From NCBI GenBank assembly GCA_001304425.1, contig LJTS01000114.1, positions 1 to 9,949 of the forward strand: DNA of 9,949 nt, given 5' to 3'. Made by a program: the position numbers and the translations under genes. The DNA is from Betaproteobacteria bacterium SG8_40. Its GTDB lineage: Bacteria; Pseudomonadota; Gammaproteobacteria; Burkholderiales; Eutrophovitaceae. Below the pieces are notes generated by a model. The model was not told the origin of the DNA. It saw nothing but the letters and a program-made list of their open reading frames with translations, and did not search any database. Below are positions 1 through 6,088 of the stretch, one piece after another. Each line of letters begins with the position of its first letter. The first letter of the stretch is position 1.

Positions 1-1
1 A

Positions 2-628
2 ATGAACACATCGACACAAAGCTCTGCGCCTTCCGTCGAAGCCGAGGAGCAGGCGCGCGCCGATTTCTACGGTTTGCTGTCACGCTTGTTCGCAGCACCC
101 GCCGACGCCGAATTGCTGCGCGGCATTGCGTCCGGCCCGCTGCCGGAAACCCGGCCGGGAGACGAAGTCGTGGGCGATTTCATGCAGGCGTGGCGCGAAC
201 TCGTTGCGCAGGCGGGGACAACCGACGAGGCCGCGGCGGCCGACGAATACAACGACCTCTTCGTTGCCAGCGGGCGCGCGGAGATCTCGCTCTACATTGG
301 CGCATACACCGCGCGCAGCAGTGTGGACACGCCATTGGTGGCTTTGCGCAGCTGGCTGGCGTCACGCGGCCTGCAACGTCAAAGCGGGGTGCATGAGCCT
401 GAAGACCATGCTGCGATCGTTTTCGAAATCATGCGCTATCTCATTGCAGAGGCGCGCAGCGGCATCGATCAGCAGAAAATATTCTTCGACACGTTCCTGT
501 GGAACGGAGGACTTTTGTTGTGCGACGCAATATCGGAGCATCGGCGCGCGCAATTCTATCGACCGGTCGCAAGATTCGCGAAAAGTTTCCTGTCCGTTGA
601 ACACGACGCGTTCGACATGGGACAATAA
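2..628 (+). CDS. TorD/DmsD-family maturation chaperone for formate dehydrogenase
   Basis: This 208-residue protein resembles the TorD/DmsD/NarJ family of cytoplasmic chaperones, which bind the Tat signal of a molybdoenzyme large subunit and hold it until its cofactor is inserted. Family-like features are the N-terminal helix around residues 17-31 (ADFYGLLSRLF), the block EYNDLFVAS near 82-90 followed by an aromatic Y-I-G-A-Y patch at 98-102, and the EPEDHAAIVFEIMRYL block at 132-147, the most conserved stretch of the family. The protein has no signal peptide or membrane segment and its length is normal. The next two genes both encode Tat substrates, so the formate dehydrogenase large subunit is the likely client (inference). 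The ATG lies at base 2, so its ribosome binding site and any longer start are outside the window. The family is clear; the exact client is inferred. Confidence 0.87.
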   Translation: MNTSTQSSAPSVEAEEQARADFYGLLSRLFAAPADAELLRGIASGPLPETRPGDEVVGDFMQAWRELVAQAGTTDEAAAADEYNDLFVASGRAEISLYIGAYTARSSVDTPLVALRSWLASRGLQRQSGVHEPEDHAAIVFEIMRYLIAEARSGIDQQKIFFDTFLWNGGLLLCDAISEHRRAQFYRPVARFAKSFLSVEHDAFDMGQ

Positions 629-696
629 GCACAGCGAAAAAACAAGTAACCCTGATGGCAGTAGCGCCATTGGTGGTTGGAATTCAGGATTGAGTC

Positions 697-731
697 CCGC
701 GTCCCCCGCGAGTTCGGTGCGGGGATTGCGG
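697..731 (+). promoter_or_regulatory. Leader stem-loop upstream of the small Tat protein
   Basis: In the 124-base gap after the chaperone gene, CCCCGC (704-709) can pair with GCGGGG (719-724) around a 9-base loop. CCGC (697-700) pairs with GCGG (728-731) across a symmetric 3+3 internal loop. The structure ends 10 bases before the AGGAGG ribosome binding site at 741-746. It has no U-tract, so it is not a classic terminator. It could be a processing site, a stabilising 5' structure for the downstream transcript, or chance pairing in GC-rich DNA. No convincing promoter was found in this gap. Confidence 0.35.
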
Positions 732-752
732 AGTCGGCACAGGAGGAGCAGC

Positions 753-953
753 ATGGCACAGGAAAAGGTATCGGCATCGCGGCGCGGATTTCTGGTTTCT
801 GCGGGCGTGGCGGGTGTCGCGACGGCGGCCGCCGTGGTTGGTACGGTGATGCCGGAAAGCAGGGACGGCGTCAAGGAGACCGCTACCGCGCGTGACGGCG
901 GTTACAAGGTCTCGGAGCACGTCAACAAGTATTACCGCACTGCGCGGGTGTAG
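753..953 (+). CDS. Small twin-arginine protein of formate dehydrogenase operons (TAT target family, FdhX-like)
   Basis: This 66-residue protein has a Tat-type N-terminus: S-R-R-G-F-L at residues 8-13, then an Ala/Val/Gly-rich segment to about residue 32. The remaining half is polar and ends in a YKVSEHVNKYYRTARV-type tail. It has no cysteine and no recognisable cofactor motif. It matches, from memory, the family named 'formate dehydrogenase region TAT target', which is found directly upstream of formate dehydrogenase large-subunit genes in many proteobacteria; the position here is exactly that. The ATG at 753 is chosen because AGGAGG (741-746) precedes it by 6 bases. It is followed after 13 bases by the large-subunit gene and is probably co-translated with it. 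The function is unsettled: a small accessory subunit of the exported complex or an assembly helper are the usual ideas. Assignment to the family is fairly safe; the role is not. Confidence 0.85.
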   Translation: MAQEKVSASRRGFLVSAGVAGVATAAAVVGTVMPESRDGVKETATARDGGYKVSEHVNKYYRTARV

Positions 954-966
954 AAAGGGAATGGCG

Positions 967-3918
967 ATGCTGTTGACCAGAAAGTCCAGCCGTGCGGTTG
1001 CTCCTGCGGCACGAATCTCCCGCAACGTTGCCGGCATGCTAGGCAAGACGATGGACCGGCGCACCTTTCTGAAGCGCTCGGGCGTCACGCTCGGTGCCGG
1101 CGCAGTAGCATCACAGCTGCCGTATTCGATGGTTGGCAAGGCGCAGGCCGAGGCGGCGCCGGCCGCGGGCGGGGAAGTGACCGTCAAGCGCACGATTTGC
1201 TCGCACTGTTCTGTCGGGTGTGCAATCGACGCGGTGGTCCAGAACGGCGTCTGGGTGCGCCAGGAGCCGGTGTTCGATTCTCCCATCAACCTCGGTTCGC
1301 ATTGCGCCAAGGGCGCCGCGGTGCGCGAGCATGGCGTCACGCACGACTCGCACCGTCTCAAGTATCCGATGAAGCTGGAGAACGGCAAGTGGAACAAGGT
1401 TTCCTGGGAACAGGCATACCAGGAAATATCTGAAAAGCTGCTCGCGATCCGCGAAGAAAGCGGACCTGACGCGCTGTTCGTGCTCGGCTCGTCGAAGCAC
1501 AACAACGAACAGTCCTACCTGATGCGCAAATGGATCGCGCTGTGGGGCTCGAACAACGTTGATCATCAGGCGCGAATCTGTCACTCGACCACGGTAGCCG
1601 GTATTGCGAATACCTGGGGCTACGGCGCGATGACCAACTCCTACAACGACGAGCAGAATTCGAAGTGCCTGTTCTTCCTCGGATCGAACGCCGCCGAGGC
1701 ACACCCGGTGTCGATGCTGCATACGCTGCATGCGAAGGAGAACGGCGCCAAGGTCATCGTCGCGGATCCGCGCTTTACGCGCACTGCCGCCAAGGCCGAC
1801 AAGTACGTTCGTCTTCGTTCCGGTACCGACGTCGCCTTCCTGTTCGGCCTGCTGTATCACATCTTCAAGAACGGCTGGGAAGACAAGGCGTATATCCGCC
1901 AGCGTGTATACGGCATGGACAAGGTCAAAAAAGAGGTGATGGCGAGGTATACGCCGGCGGCGGTCGAAGACGTGACCGGCGTTCCCGAGCAGGAGATGTA
2001 TGACACGGCCAAGATGCTGTCTGACAACCGGCCGGGATTCATTATCTGGGCGATGGGGCAGACCCAGCATACCAACGGCAATGCAGTGACGCGCGCCAGC
2101 GCGATACTGATGCTGGCGCTCGGCAATGCCGGAATTACCGGCGGGGGCACCAACATCTATCGCGGACACGACAATGTCCAGGGTGCGACCGATGTCGGAC
2201 CGAATGCGAATTCGCTGCCCGCCTACTACGGTTTGTCGCAGGGCGCATGGCAACACTGGGCCGGTGTCTGGAATGTCGATATCGACTGGCTCAAAGGGCG
2301 ATTCACCGGCGAAGACATGATGGGCAAGGACGGCATCACGGTATCGCGCTGGGCGGACGGTGTGCTGGAGGCGAGCGAGAATATCGATCAGAAGACCAGC
2401 TTGCGTGCCGTGGTGTTCTGGGGTCACGCGCCAAACTCACAGACTCGCGGCGTCGACCAGGTCGAGGCCATGAAGAAGCTCGATCTGATGGTGGTGATCG
2501 ATCCGTATCCGTCAGCATCGGCCTCGATGTTCGCCATGACGCGCAAGGACGGCGCCTATCTGTTGCCTGCTTGTACACAGTTCGAAACTTACGGCAGCAT
2601 CACCGCGTCGAATCGCTCGGTCCAGTGGCGCGAGCAGGTCATCGAGCCGCTGTTCGATTCACGCACCGACCACATGATCATGTACCAGCTCGCCGAAAAA
2701 CTCGGCTTCGCCGACCAACTGGTCGGCAAGAACGGCGGCAAGCAGAACGTCAAGCTCGTTGCGGGCAAGGGCGGCTTGCCCGAACCGGACCTCGAAGACG
2801 TGCTGCGGGAGATCAACAGCGGCACCTGGACCATCGGCTATACGGGCCAGACTCCGGAGCGGCTGAAAGCGCACATGCGCAACATGCACGTGTTCAACGC
2901 GCGAACACTGCGTGCTGCCGGCGGCAAGGACAAGGAAACGGGGTACGACCTGACGGGAGACTACTTCGGTCTGCCGTGGCCGTGCTGGGGCACGGACAAG
3001 GTGAAGCATCCGGGTACGCCCAATCTCTACGACACTTCGAAGCATGTCATGGACGGAGGGTGCACCTTCCGCGCCCGCTATGGGGTCGAGCACGACGGCG
3101 TCGACTTGCTGGCCGGTGACGGATCGCATTCGGTGGGCAGTGAAATCACCACAGGCTATCCGGAATTCGATCACGCCCTGTTGAAAAAACTGGGCTGGTG
3201 GGACGACCTCACGCCTGAGGAAAAACAGCTGGCCGAGGGAAAGAACTGGAAAACCGACATGTCGGGCGGCATTCAGAGAGTGGCGCTGAAGCACGCATGC
3301 GTGCCGTTCGGCAACGCCCGCGCCCGCGCGGTGGTGTGGAATTTCCCTGACGATGTCCCGATGCACCGCGAGCCGCTCTACAGTTCGCGTCCGGACCTGG
3401 TAGCCAAGTGGCCAACTCACGACGACGTCAAGTCGCTTTACCGGCTGCCGACGCTGTTCAAGTCGATTCAGGACAAGAGCGTGGCCGACAAGTTGCACGA
3501 GACCTATCCACTGACTTTGACCAGCGGGCGACTGGTCGAATACGAAGGCGGTGGCGAAGAGACGCGCTCGAACCCGTGGCTTGCCGAGTTGCAACAGGAG
3601 AACTTCGTCGAGATCCACCCGAAGGCGGCCGCTGACCGAGGTGTGCGCAACAACGAATACGTGTGGCTGACGACGCCGGTCGGGACACGGCTCAAGGTCA
3701 AGGCGCTGATCACCGAACGGGTGGGCCCGGACACCGTGTTCGTGCCATTCCATTTTTCCGGATGGTGGCAGGGCGAGGACATGCTCGAGCATTATCCCGA
3801 AGGCAGTGCACCGATTATCCGTGGCGAGGCGATCAATACCGGGGGTACATACGGTTACGACATCGTCACGATGATGCAGGAAACCAAGACATCGCTGTGC
3901 CAGGTGGAACCGGCATAG
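967..3918 (+). CDS. fdhA: Formate dehydrogenase, large (alpha) subunit, Mo/W-bisPGD, Tat-exported
   Basis: This is the catalytic subunit (983 residues from this start), oxidising formate to CO2 at a Mo or W bis-pterin guanine dinucleotide centre, most likely in the periplasm. A Tat motif, RRTFLK, starts at residue 31 and a hydrophobic stretch follows. The [4Fe-4S] ligands are C78, C81, C85 and C113, with the family lysine in HCAKG. The metal ligand is Cys205 (TGT at 1579-1581) followed by His206, where the E. coli FdnG/FdoG enzymes carry selenocysteine. A C-terminal dinucleotide-binding domain begins near residue 840 (TLTSGRLVEY). AAGGGA at 955-960 sits 6 bases from the ATG at 967 but abuts the ATG at 961, so 967 is preferred; 961 would add two residues. 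The segment before RR is unusually long, and the ATG at 1051 (MDRRTFLK) would give a conventional signal. The length is close to that of FdnG (about 1015), with no sign of damage. Confidence 0.96.
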   Translation: MLLTRKSSRAVAPAARISRNVAGMLGKTMDRRTFLKRSGVTLGAGAVASQLPYSMVGKAQAEAAPAAGGEVTVKRTICSHCSVGCAIDAVVQNGVWVRQEPVFDSPINLGSHCAKGAAVREHGVTHDSHRLKYPMKLENGKWNKVSWEQAYQEISEKLLAIREESGPDALFVLGSSKHNNEQSYLMRKWIALWGSNNVDHQARICHSTTVAGIANTWGYGAMTNSYNDEQNSKCLFFLGSNAAEAHPVSMLHTLHAKENGAKVIVADPRFTRTAAKADKYVRLRSGTDVAFLFGLLYHIFKNGWEDKAYIRQRVYGMDKVKKEVMARYTPAAVEDVTGVPEQEMYDTAKMLSDNRPGFIIWAMGQTQHTNGNAVTRASAILMLALGNAGITGGGTNIYRGHDNVQGATDVGPNANSLPAYYGLSQGAWQHWAGVWNVDIDWLKGRFTGEDMMGKDGITVSRWADGVLEASENIDQKTSLRAVVFWGHAPNSQTRGVDQVEAMKKLDLMVVIDPYPSASASMFAMTRKDGAYLLPACTQFETYGSITASNRSVQWREQVIEPLFDSRTDHMIMYQLAEKLGFADQLVGKNGGKQNVKLVAGKGGLPEPDLEDVLREINSGTWTIGYTGQTPERLKAHMRNMHVFNARTLRAAGGKDKETGYDLTGDYFGLPWPCWGTDKVKHPGTPNLYDTSKHVMDGGCTFRARYGVEHDGVDLLAGDGSHSVGSEITTGYPEFDHALLKKLGWWDDLTPEEKQLAEGKNWKTDMSGGIQRVALKHACVPFGNARARAVVWNFPDDVPMHREPLYSSRPDLVAKWPTHDDVKSLYRLPTLFKSIQDKSVADKLHETYPLTLTSGRLVEYEGGGEETRSNPWLAELQQENFVEIHPKAAADRGVRNNEYVWLTTPVGTRLKVKALITERVGPDTVFVPFHFSGWWQGEDMLEHYPEGSAPIIRGEAINTGGTYGYDIVTMMQETKTSLCQVEPA

Positions 3919-3957
3919 GGCCGGGGCGCACGGAACAAGCTCAAGGAGATCTGGCAA

Positions 3958-4629
3958 ATGGCAAGGATGAAGTTTCTGTGTGACGCGGAGCGCTGTATCG
4001 AGTGCAACGGCTGCGTCACTGCGTGCAAGAACGAACACGAAGTGCCCTGGGGCATTAACCGCCGCCGTGTCGTCACCATCAACGACGGGCAGGTAGGTGC
4101 CGAGAAGTCGATGTCGGTAGCCTGCATGCATTGCTCGGATGCACCGTGCATGGCGGTGTGCCCGGTCGATTGTTTCTACAAGACGGAAGACGGCGTCGTA
4201 TTGCACGACAAGGACTTGTGCATCGGCTGCGGTTACTGTTTTTACGCGTGCCCGTTTGGCGCGCCGCAGTTTCCCGCATCCAACGCCAGCGCGCCGGACG
4301 GGCGCTCGACGGACTGGTTCGGGGCGCGCGGCAAGATGGACAAGTGCACCTTCTGTGCTGGCGGGCCGGAAGAAAACGGCAGCCAGGAGGAGTTCGCCAA
4401 GTATGGACGCAACCGGTTGTCGGAGGGGAAATTGCCGATCTGCGCGGAGATGTGTTCGACCAAGGCGTTGCTCGGTGGTGATGGTGACGTGCTGGCCGAT
4501 ATCTATCGCGAGCGGGTAACGGTTCGGGGAAAGGGTTCGGAAGTCTGGGGTTGGGGCACTGCATACGGCAAACCTGATAAGCAGTCGGACGCCGGGTCTG
4601 CCACCGGGAAAGCGGAGCAATCATCGTGA
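3958..4629 (+). CDS. fdh3B: Formate dehydrogenase beta subunit, four-cluster ferredoxin type (FDH3 beta-like)
   Basis: This 223-residue electron-transfer subunit passes electrons from the large subunit to the cytochrome b subunit. Cysteines form four [4Fe-4S] sets in the usual interleaved arrangement: C13/C16/C19/C23, C56/C59/C64/C68, C88/C91/C94/C98, and C130/C133 with C162/C166. The opening (FLCDAERCIECNGC) and the PWGINRRRVV block are typical of FDH3-type beta subunits. It has no Tat or Sec signal, so it probably travels folded with the large subunit. The C-terminus is hydrophilic and lacks the membrane helix of E. coli FdnH, so anchoring must come from the gamma subunit. AAGGAG (3943-3948) precedes the ATG by 9 bases. 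The stop codon overlaps the next start as GTGA at 4626-4629. Confidence 0.94.
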   Translation: MARMKFLCDAERCIECNGCVTACKNEHEVPWGINRRRVVTINDGQVGAEKSMSVACMHCSDAPCMAVCPVDCFYKTEDGVVLHDKDLCIGCGYCFYACPFGAPQFPASNASAPDGRSTDWFGARGKMDKCTFCAGGPEENGSQEEFAKYGRNRLSEGKLPICAEMCSTKALLGGDGDVLADIYRERVTVRGKGSEVWGWGTAYGKPDKQSDAGSATGKAEQSS

Positions 4630-4853
4630 GACGGACAAGTTCTCTGGTTGCCTTGGCACTTGCTGCCGGTTTGCAGGCCGGGTGCGGGGAGTTTCCGCAG
4701 GAAGCGCGTTACGAAGGTGGAAGCTACGCAGGAAAACCCGATACGCCGGCCTGGCAAAGCGAGGCGTTCGACGGCAAGCGGGAAAACTGGGAGCGGGAAA
4801 TCAAGCGGCGTAACAAACTGCAGAGCGAATACATGCGGCCGGGGGGTGCCTGA
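4626..4853 (+). CDS. Unassigned 75-residue exported protein, possible lipoprotein, within the formate dehydrogenase operon
   Basis: I do not recognise a family for this short gene. It starts with GTG, overlapping the beta-subunit stop by four bases, with CGGAG at 4613-4617 eight bases upstream, and it ends 2 bases before the gamma-subunit ATG, so translational coupling on both sides is likely. The N-terminus (MRRTSSLVALALAAGL) looks like a short signal peptide, and Cys20 in LQAGC could be a lipidation site, although Gln at -3 is atypical for a lipobox. The mature part is only about 55 residues, very polar, and ends in a charged helix-like stretch (KRENWEREIKRRNKLQSEY). It has no other cysteine or histidine, so it is unlikely to bind a heme or cluster. 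Its position suggests a small structural or assembly component of the complex (inference). Coding status is supported by the tight overlaps and both ribosome binding sites. Confidence 0.75.
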   Translation: MRRTSSLVALALAAGLQAGCGEFPQEARYEGGSYAGKPDTPAWQSEAFDGKRENWEREIKRRNKLQSEYMRPGGA

Positions 4854-4855
4854 CG

Positions 4856-5845
4856 ATGGTACGCACATTGTTGGTTGCAATCTGGTTGGTCGTTTGCAGC
4901 GCGTTGGGCGGCGCGGCGGCGATCGCGGTTGCAGATGATGCCGCCGTTGCCACCGATTCCGCGCAGCAACAGGTCAACCGACAGGCTCAGCAGCCACTGA
5001 ACAACGCGCCCGTATGGCGCGGGGTGCGGTCGGGCGCGGCCCATTCAACGCAGGCGACGGGACGCGAGGCCGGCGTGCTGATCCAGTCGGCGGGCGAGAC
5101 GTGGCGGCAGATTCGCAATGGACCGATTACGCTGATCGGCGGGCTGTTGCTGATCCTGGTGCCGATCGCGATCGCTCTTTTCTATGGATTGAAGGGGCCG
5201 TTGAAGTTGCACGGACAGCCGACTGGCAAACTGGTGCAGCGTTTCAGCTCCTGGGAACGTGCGATTCACTGGTCAACGGCGATTGCATTCGTCGTCCTCG
5301 CCGTCACAGGCGTGCTGCTGCTGTTCGGAAAACATATCCTGATTCCGGTGATCGGGCACGCGGGTTTCGCGTGGTTTGCCACCATTGCCAAGAACGTGCA
5401 CAACATTGTCGGGCCGCTGTTCATCTTCTGCGTGGCCTGCATGTTCATCGTATTCGTGCGAGACAACATCTGGCATGGCATCGATTGGGAGTGGCTGAAG
5501 AAAGCGCCGCAAGTGCTCAGCGGCAAGGCGCACGTTCCGTCGGGCAAGTACAACGCCGCGGAAAAAGGCTGGTTCTGGGGCGGTGTGGCGTTGCTCGGAC
5601 TGGTGGTAGGCGCATCGGGCCTGATACTGAATTTCCCCAATTTCGAGCAAACGCGTTTCACCATGCAGATTGCCAACATTGTGCATGGCGTTGGCGCGTT
5701 GTTGTTTGTCGCGGCATCGCTCGGCCACATCTACATGGGCACTATCGGTACCGAAGGCGCCTACAAGGCGATGCGCACCGGATACGTAGACGAAACCTGG
5801 GCCAAGGAGCATCACGAACTATGGCTCAACGAGGTCAAATCCTGA
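4856..5845 (+). CDS. fdhC: Formate dehydrogenase gamma subunit, diheme cytochrome b556
   Basis: This 329-residue membrane subunit carries two b hemes and reduces quinone with electrons from the beta subunit. The C-terminal 200 residues match the FdnI/FdoI family: hydrophobic helices near 138-157, 182-201, 240-260 and 275-295, with candidate heme histidines H138 (WERAIHW), H182 (NVHNIVGP), H277 (IVHGVG) and H291 (LGHIYMG). In front is an extension of about 120 residues absent from E. coli FdnI (217 residues): a Sec signal with probable cleavage after AVA (residue 26), a Gln/Asn-rich periplasmic stretch including PLNNAPVWRGVRSG, and an additional helix at about 91-112. This longer form is familiar from betaproteobacterial relatives. 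A G-rich ribosome binding site at 4841-4846 precedes the ATG. It is the last gene of the operon. Confidence 0.94.
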   Translation: MVRTLLVAIWLVVCSALGGAAAIAVADDAAVATDSAQQQVNRQAQQPLNNAPVWRGVRSGAAHSTQATGREAGVLIQSAGETWRQIRNGPITLIGGLLLILVPIAIALFYGLKGPLKLHGQPTGKLVQRFSSWERAIHWSTAIAFVVLAVTGVLLLFGKHILIPVIGHAGFAWFATIAKNVHNIVGPLFIFCVACMFIVFVRDNIWHGIDWEWLKKAPQVLSGKAHVPSGKYNAAEKGWFWGGVALLGLVVGASGLILNFPNFEQTRFTMQIANIVHGVGALLFVAASLGHIYMGTIGTEGAYKAMRTGYVDETWAKEHHELWLNEVKS

Positions 5846-5852
5846 CATTGCG

Positions 5853-5946
5853 GTAGTCGGCTAAGGCAGCGCTTCGCAAGAGGCGCGCGCCGCTACGGAC
5901 AAGGCGCGGATGCTCTCCGCGCCCGGTGATCCAGGCTTCCCTGGAT
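5853..5946 (+). repeat. Cluster of three inverted repeats after the formate dehydrogenase operon
   Basis: Three possible hairpins follow one another. GTAGTCGGC (5853-5861) pairs with GCCGCTAC (5889-5896) with one bulged base and a 27-base interior, which includes the 10-base palindrome GGCGCGCGCC (5882-5891). GGCGCGGA (5903-5910) pairs perfectly with TCCGCGCC (5916-5923) around a 5-base loop. ATCCAGG (5929-5935) pairs perfectly with CCTGGAT (5940-5946) around CTTC. No T-tract follows any of them, so they are not textbook intrinsic terminators, though strong hairpins here may end or protect the 3' end of the formate dehydrogenase mRNA. I do not recognise a known riboswitch or small RNA. Confidence 0.5.
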
Positions 5947-5990
5947 GCCAACTCATTTCCGTTTCAACGAAACCAGCGCTTGGCGGATTC

Positions 5991-5999
5991 TGCGATAAT
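5991..5999 (+). promoter_or_regulatory. Candidate extended -10 promoter for the tup-mob-moa operon
   Basis: TGCGATAAT matches the extended -10 form TG-N-TATAAT with one mismatch. No good -35 hexamer lies 16-18 bases upstream, which extended -10 promoters can tolerate. A start of transcription about 7 bases downstream would fall near 6006, at the left edge of the ModE-like palindrome. The nearby TTGGCG at 5980-5985 is too close to this -10 to serve as its -35. Confidence 0.45.
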
Positions 6000-6005
6000 G
6001 CATAG

Positions 6006-6029
6006 CGATATATCAGTCGAAATATAACG
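6006..6029 (+). promoter_or_regulatory. ModE operator (molybdate/tungstate-responsive)
   Basis: The left half-site CGATATAT (6006-6013) and right half-site ATATAACG (6022-6029) are inverted copies matching at 7 of 8 positions, separated by 8 bases. The E. coli modA operator, as I recall it, has half-sites CGTTATAT and ATATAACG with the same 8-base spacer, so the right half is identical and the left differs at one base. AT-rich half-sites stand out in this GC-rich DNA. The site lies 60 bases before the tupA start and at the predicted transcription start, a position fitting repression by metal-loaded ModE. A ModE-type gene is present at the end of the same cluster. Confidence 0.82.
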
Positions 6030-6088
6030 GCCTCGTAAAATCGTGCTTTTGAACCGGTGCGGGCCGAACGATGCTAAGGAGAAAGAGC

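Noticed and set aside
892..966. Longer N-terminus for the large subunit starting at 892
   Set aside because: It would overlap the well-supported small Tat gene by about 60 bases, and a ribosome binding site lies just before 967.
1579..1581. Selenocysteine at the active site of formate dehydrogenase
   Set aside because: The codon is TGT, a normal cysteine, not TGA.
1111..2427. A 438-codon open frame on the - strand
   Set aside because: It is a shadow of the large-subunit gene; no motif, ribosome binding site or neighbour supports it.
2659..4620. A 653-codon open frame on the - strand
   Set aside because: It lies entirely opposite the formate dehydrogenase large and beta subunits, is rich in Arg, Pro and Ala without domain features, and reflects GC-rich codon usage on the coding strand.
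5903..5946. Classic intrinsic terminator after the gamma subunit
   Set aside because: The stems are good but no run of T follows either of them, so it is recorded only as an inverted-repeat cluster.
5846..6088. Molybdenum-cofactor riboswitch before tupA
   Set aside because: The hairpins lie upstream of the predicted promoter, so they would not be in the tup transcript, and I could not match them to that RNA's known architecture.
6071..6088. Upstream ATG at 6071 as the tupA start
   Set aside because: It would place the strong TAAGGAGA ribosome binding site inside the coding sequence; the ATG at 6089 is correctly spaced from it and gives a cleaner signal peptide.
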